Made by a program: the position numbers and the translations under genes
The notes under the pieces: model-generated
Told to the model about the DNA's origin: nothing
Seen by the model: only the letters and a program-made list of their open reading frames with translations
Databases searched by the model: none
Part shown: positions 63,771-64,000 of the stretch, piece after piece
How the letters are laid out: each line of letters begins with the position of its first letter
Position numbering within the stretch: position 1 is the stretch's first letter
NCBI RefSeq assembly: GCF_963675165.1
Contig: NC_087384.1
Coordinates: 6,317,182-6,381,181, forward strand
Source: Halichondria panicea
Lineage: Eukaryota; Porifera; Demospongiae; Suberitida; Halichondriidae
Direction: 5' to 3'
DNA: 64,000 bases

Positions 63771-64000
63771 CACTCTAATTATGCTAATTAACTTAATGAG
63801 TGCTATATATGACAGCTATAGCATATGACAGTCACAGCATATCTTAACAGCCGCAAAAGGAAACGGACACAATATGGACTTTGGCTTTAATAGTTAGAGA
63901 GGAAATGCTGTCACAGCTATCAAAACCAGTTGAAGAAGGTGCATGCATTTTCAGTTTTGACATGAGTATATACTTAATACACTTACAACACGCTATACCC
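63335..64000. other. Upstream intron of the rabphilin-like gene; CA array, no exon seen
   Basis: The exon at 63194-63334 begins with one base completing a codon, so at least one coding exon lies upstream. I found no frame with an acceptor and donor in this stretch. Positions 63661-63769 are a C-run plus (CA)n microsatellite that opens spurious His/Thr and Cys/Val frames. Confidence 0.6.

Overview
The window is nuclear DNA from an animal. Genes are split by GT-AG introns, intergenic space is short, and CA/GT microsatellites, minisatellites and MITEs are abundant. All recognisable proteins are metazoan families: a class I myosin, a cation-chloride cotransporter relative (SLC12A9) and a rabphilin-type Rab/C2 protein. 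The base composition and frequent 'tagctagcta' and 'acatgtac' strings suggest an early-branching invertebrate, possibly a sponge. That placement is a guess.

The dominant structure is a repeated gene pair, myosin-I then SLC12A9, both on the + strand, present in four unequal units. Unit 1 (1-11966) has the myosin IQ/TH1 exons and an SLC12A9 copy that keeps exons 1-4, 9 and part of 10. Unit 2 (about 11967-13540) is a more diverged remnant: four TH1 exons, a fused exon, the last myosin exon and SLC12A9 exon 1. Unit 3 (13541-36509) has damaged myosin motor exons, a tail identical in sequence to unit 1, a complete 26-exon SLC12A9 (937 codons plus stop) and the first 150 bp, read on +, of the neighbouring rabphilin gene. 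Unit 4 (36510-54776) starts inside a MITE, keeps only the last two myosin exons, and carries a second complete 26-exon SLC12A9. A rabphilin-like gene (54999-63334 and beyond, minus strand) closes the block, convergent with SLC12A9.

I placed exon borders by requiring GT-AG junctions and compatible phases. In both complete SLC12A9 copies all 26 exons have the same lengths and sum to 2814 nt. The rabphilin exons join in frame for 1278 visible residues, from the Rab-binding zinc finger to C2B.

Mobile elements explain much of the remaining structure: a Mutator-like MITE with 9-bp target duplications (four copies, one truncated at a rearrangement junction), two TA-flanked MITE families whose empty sites can be read in the sister copies, an 8-bp-TSD hAT-like hairpin, and a hairpin element inside a myosin switch-I exon. 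Intronic minisatellites differ strongly between sister copies; the most striking is a 30-bp repeat of about 1.3 kb directly before SLC12A9 exon 21 in unit 4.

I found no new enzymatic or defence system. The unusual biology is the genomic architecture: serial duplication, deletion and fusion of one gene pair, with mosaic similarity among copies. False duplication during assembly of two haplotypes is the main alternative explanation and cannot be excluded from sequence alone.
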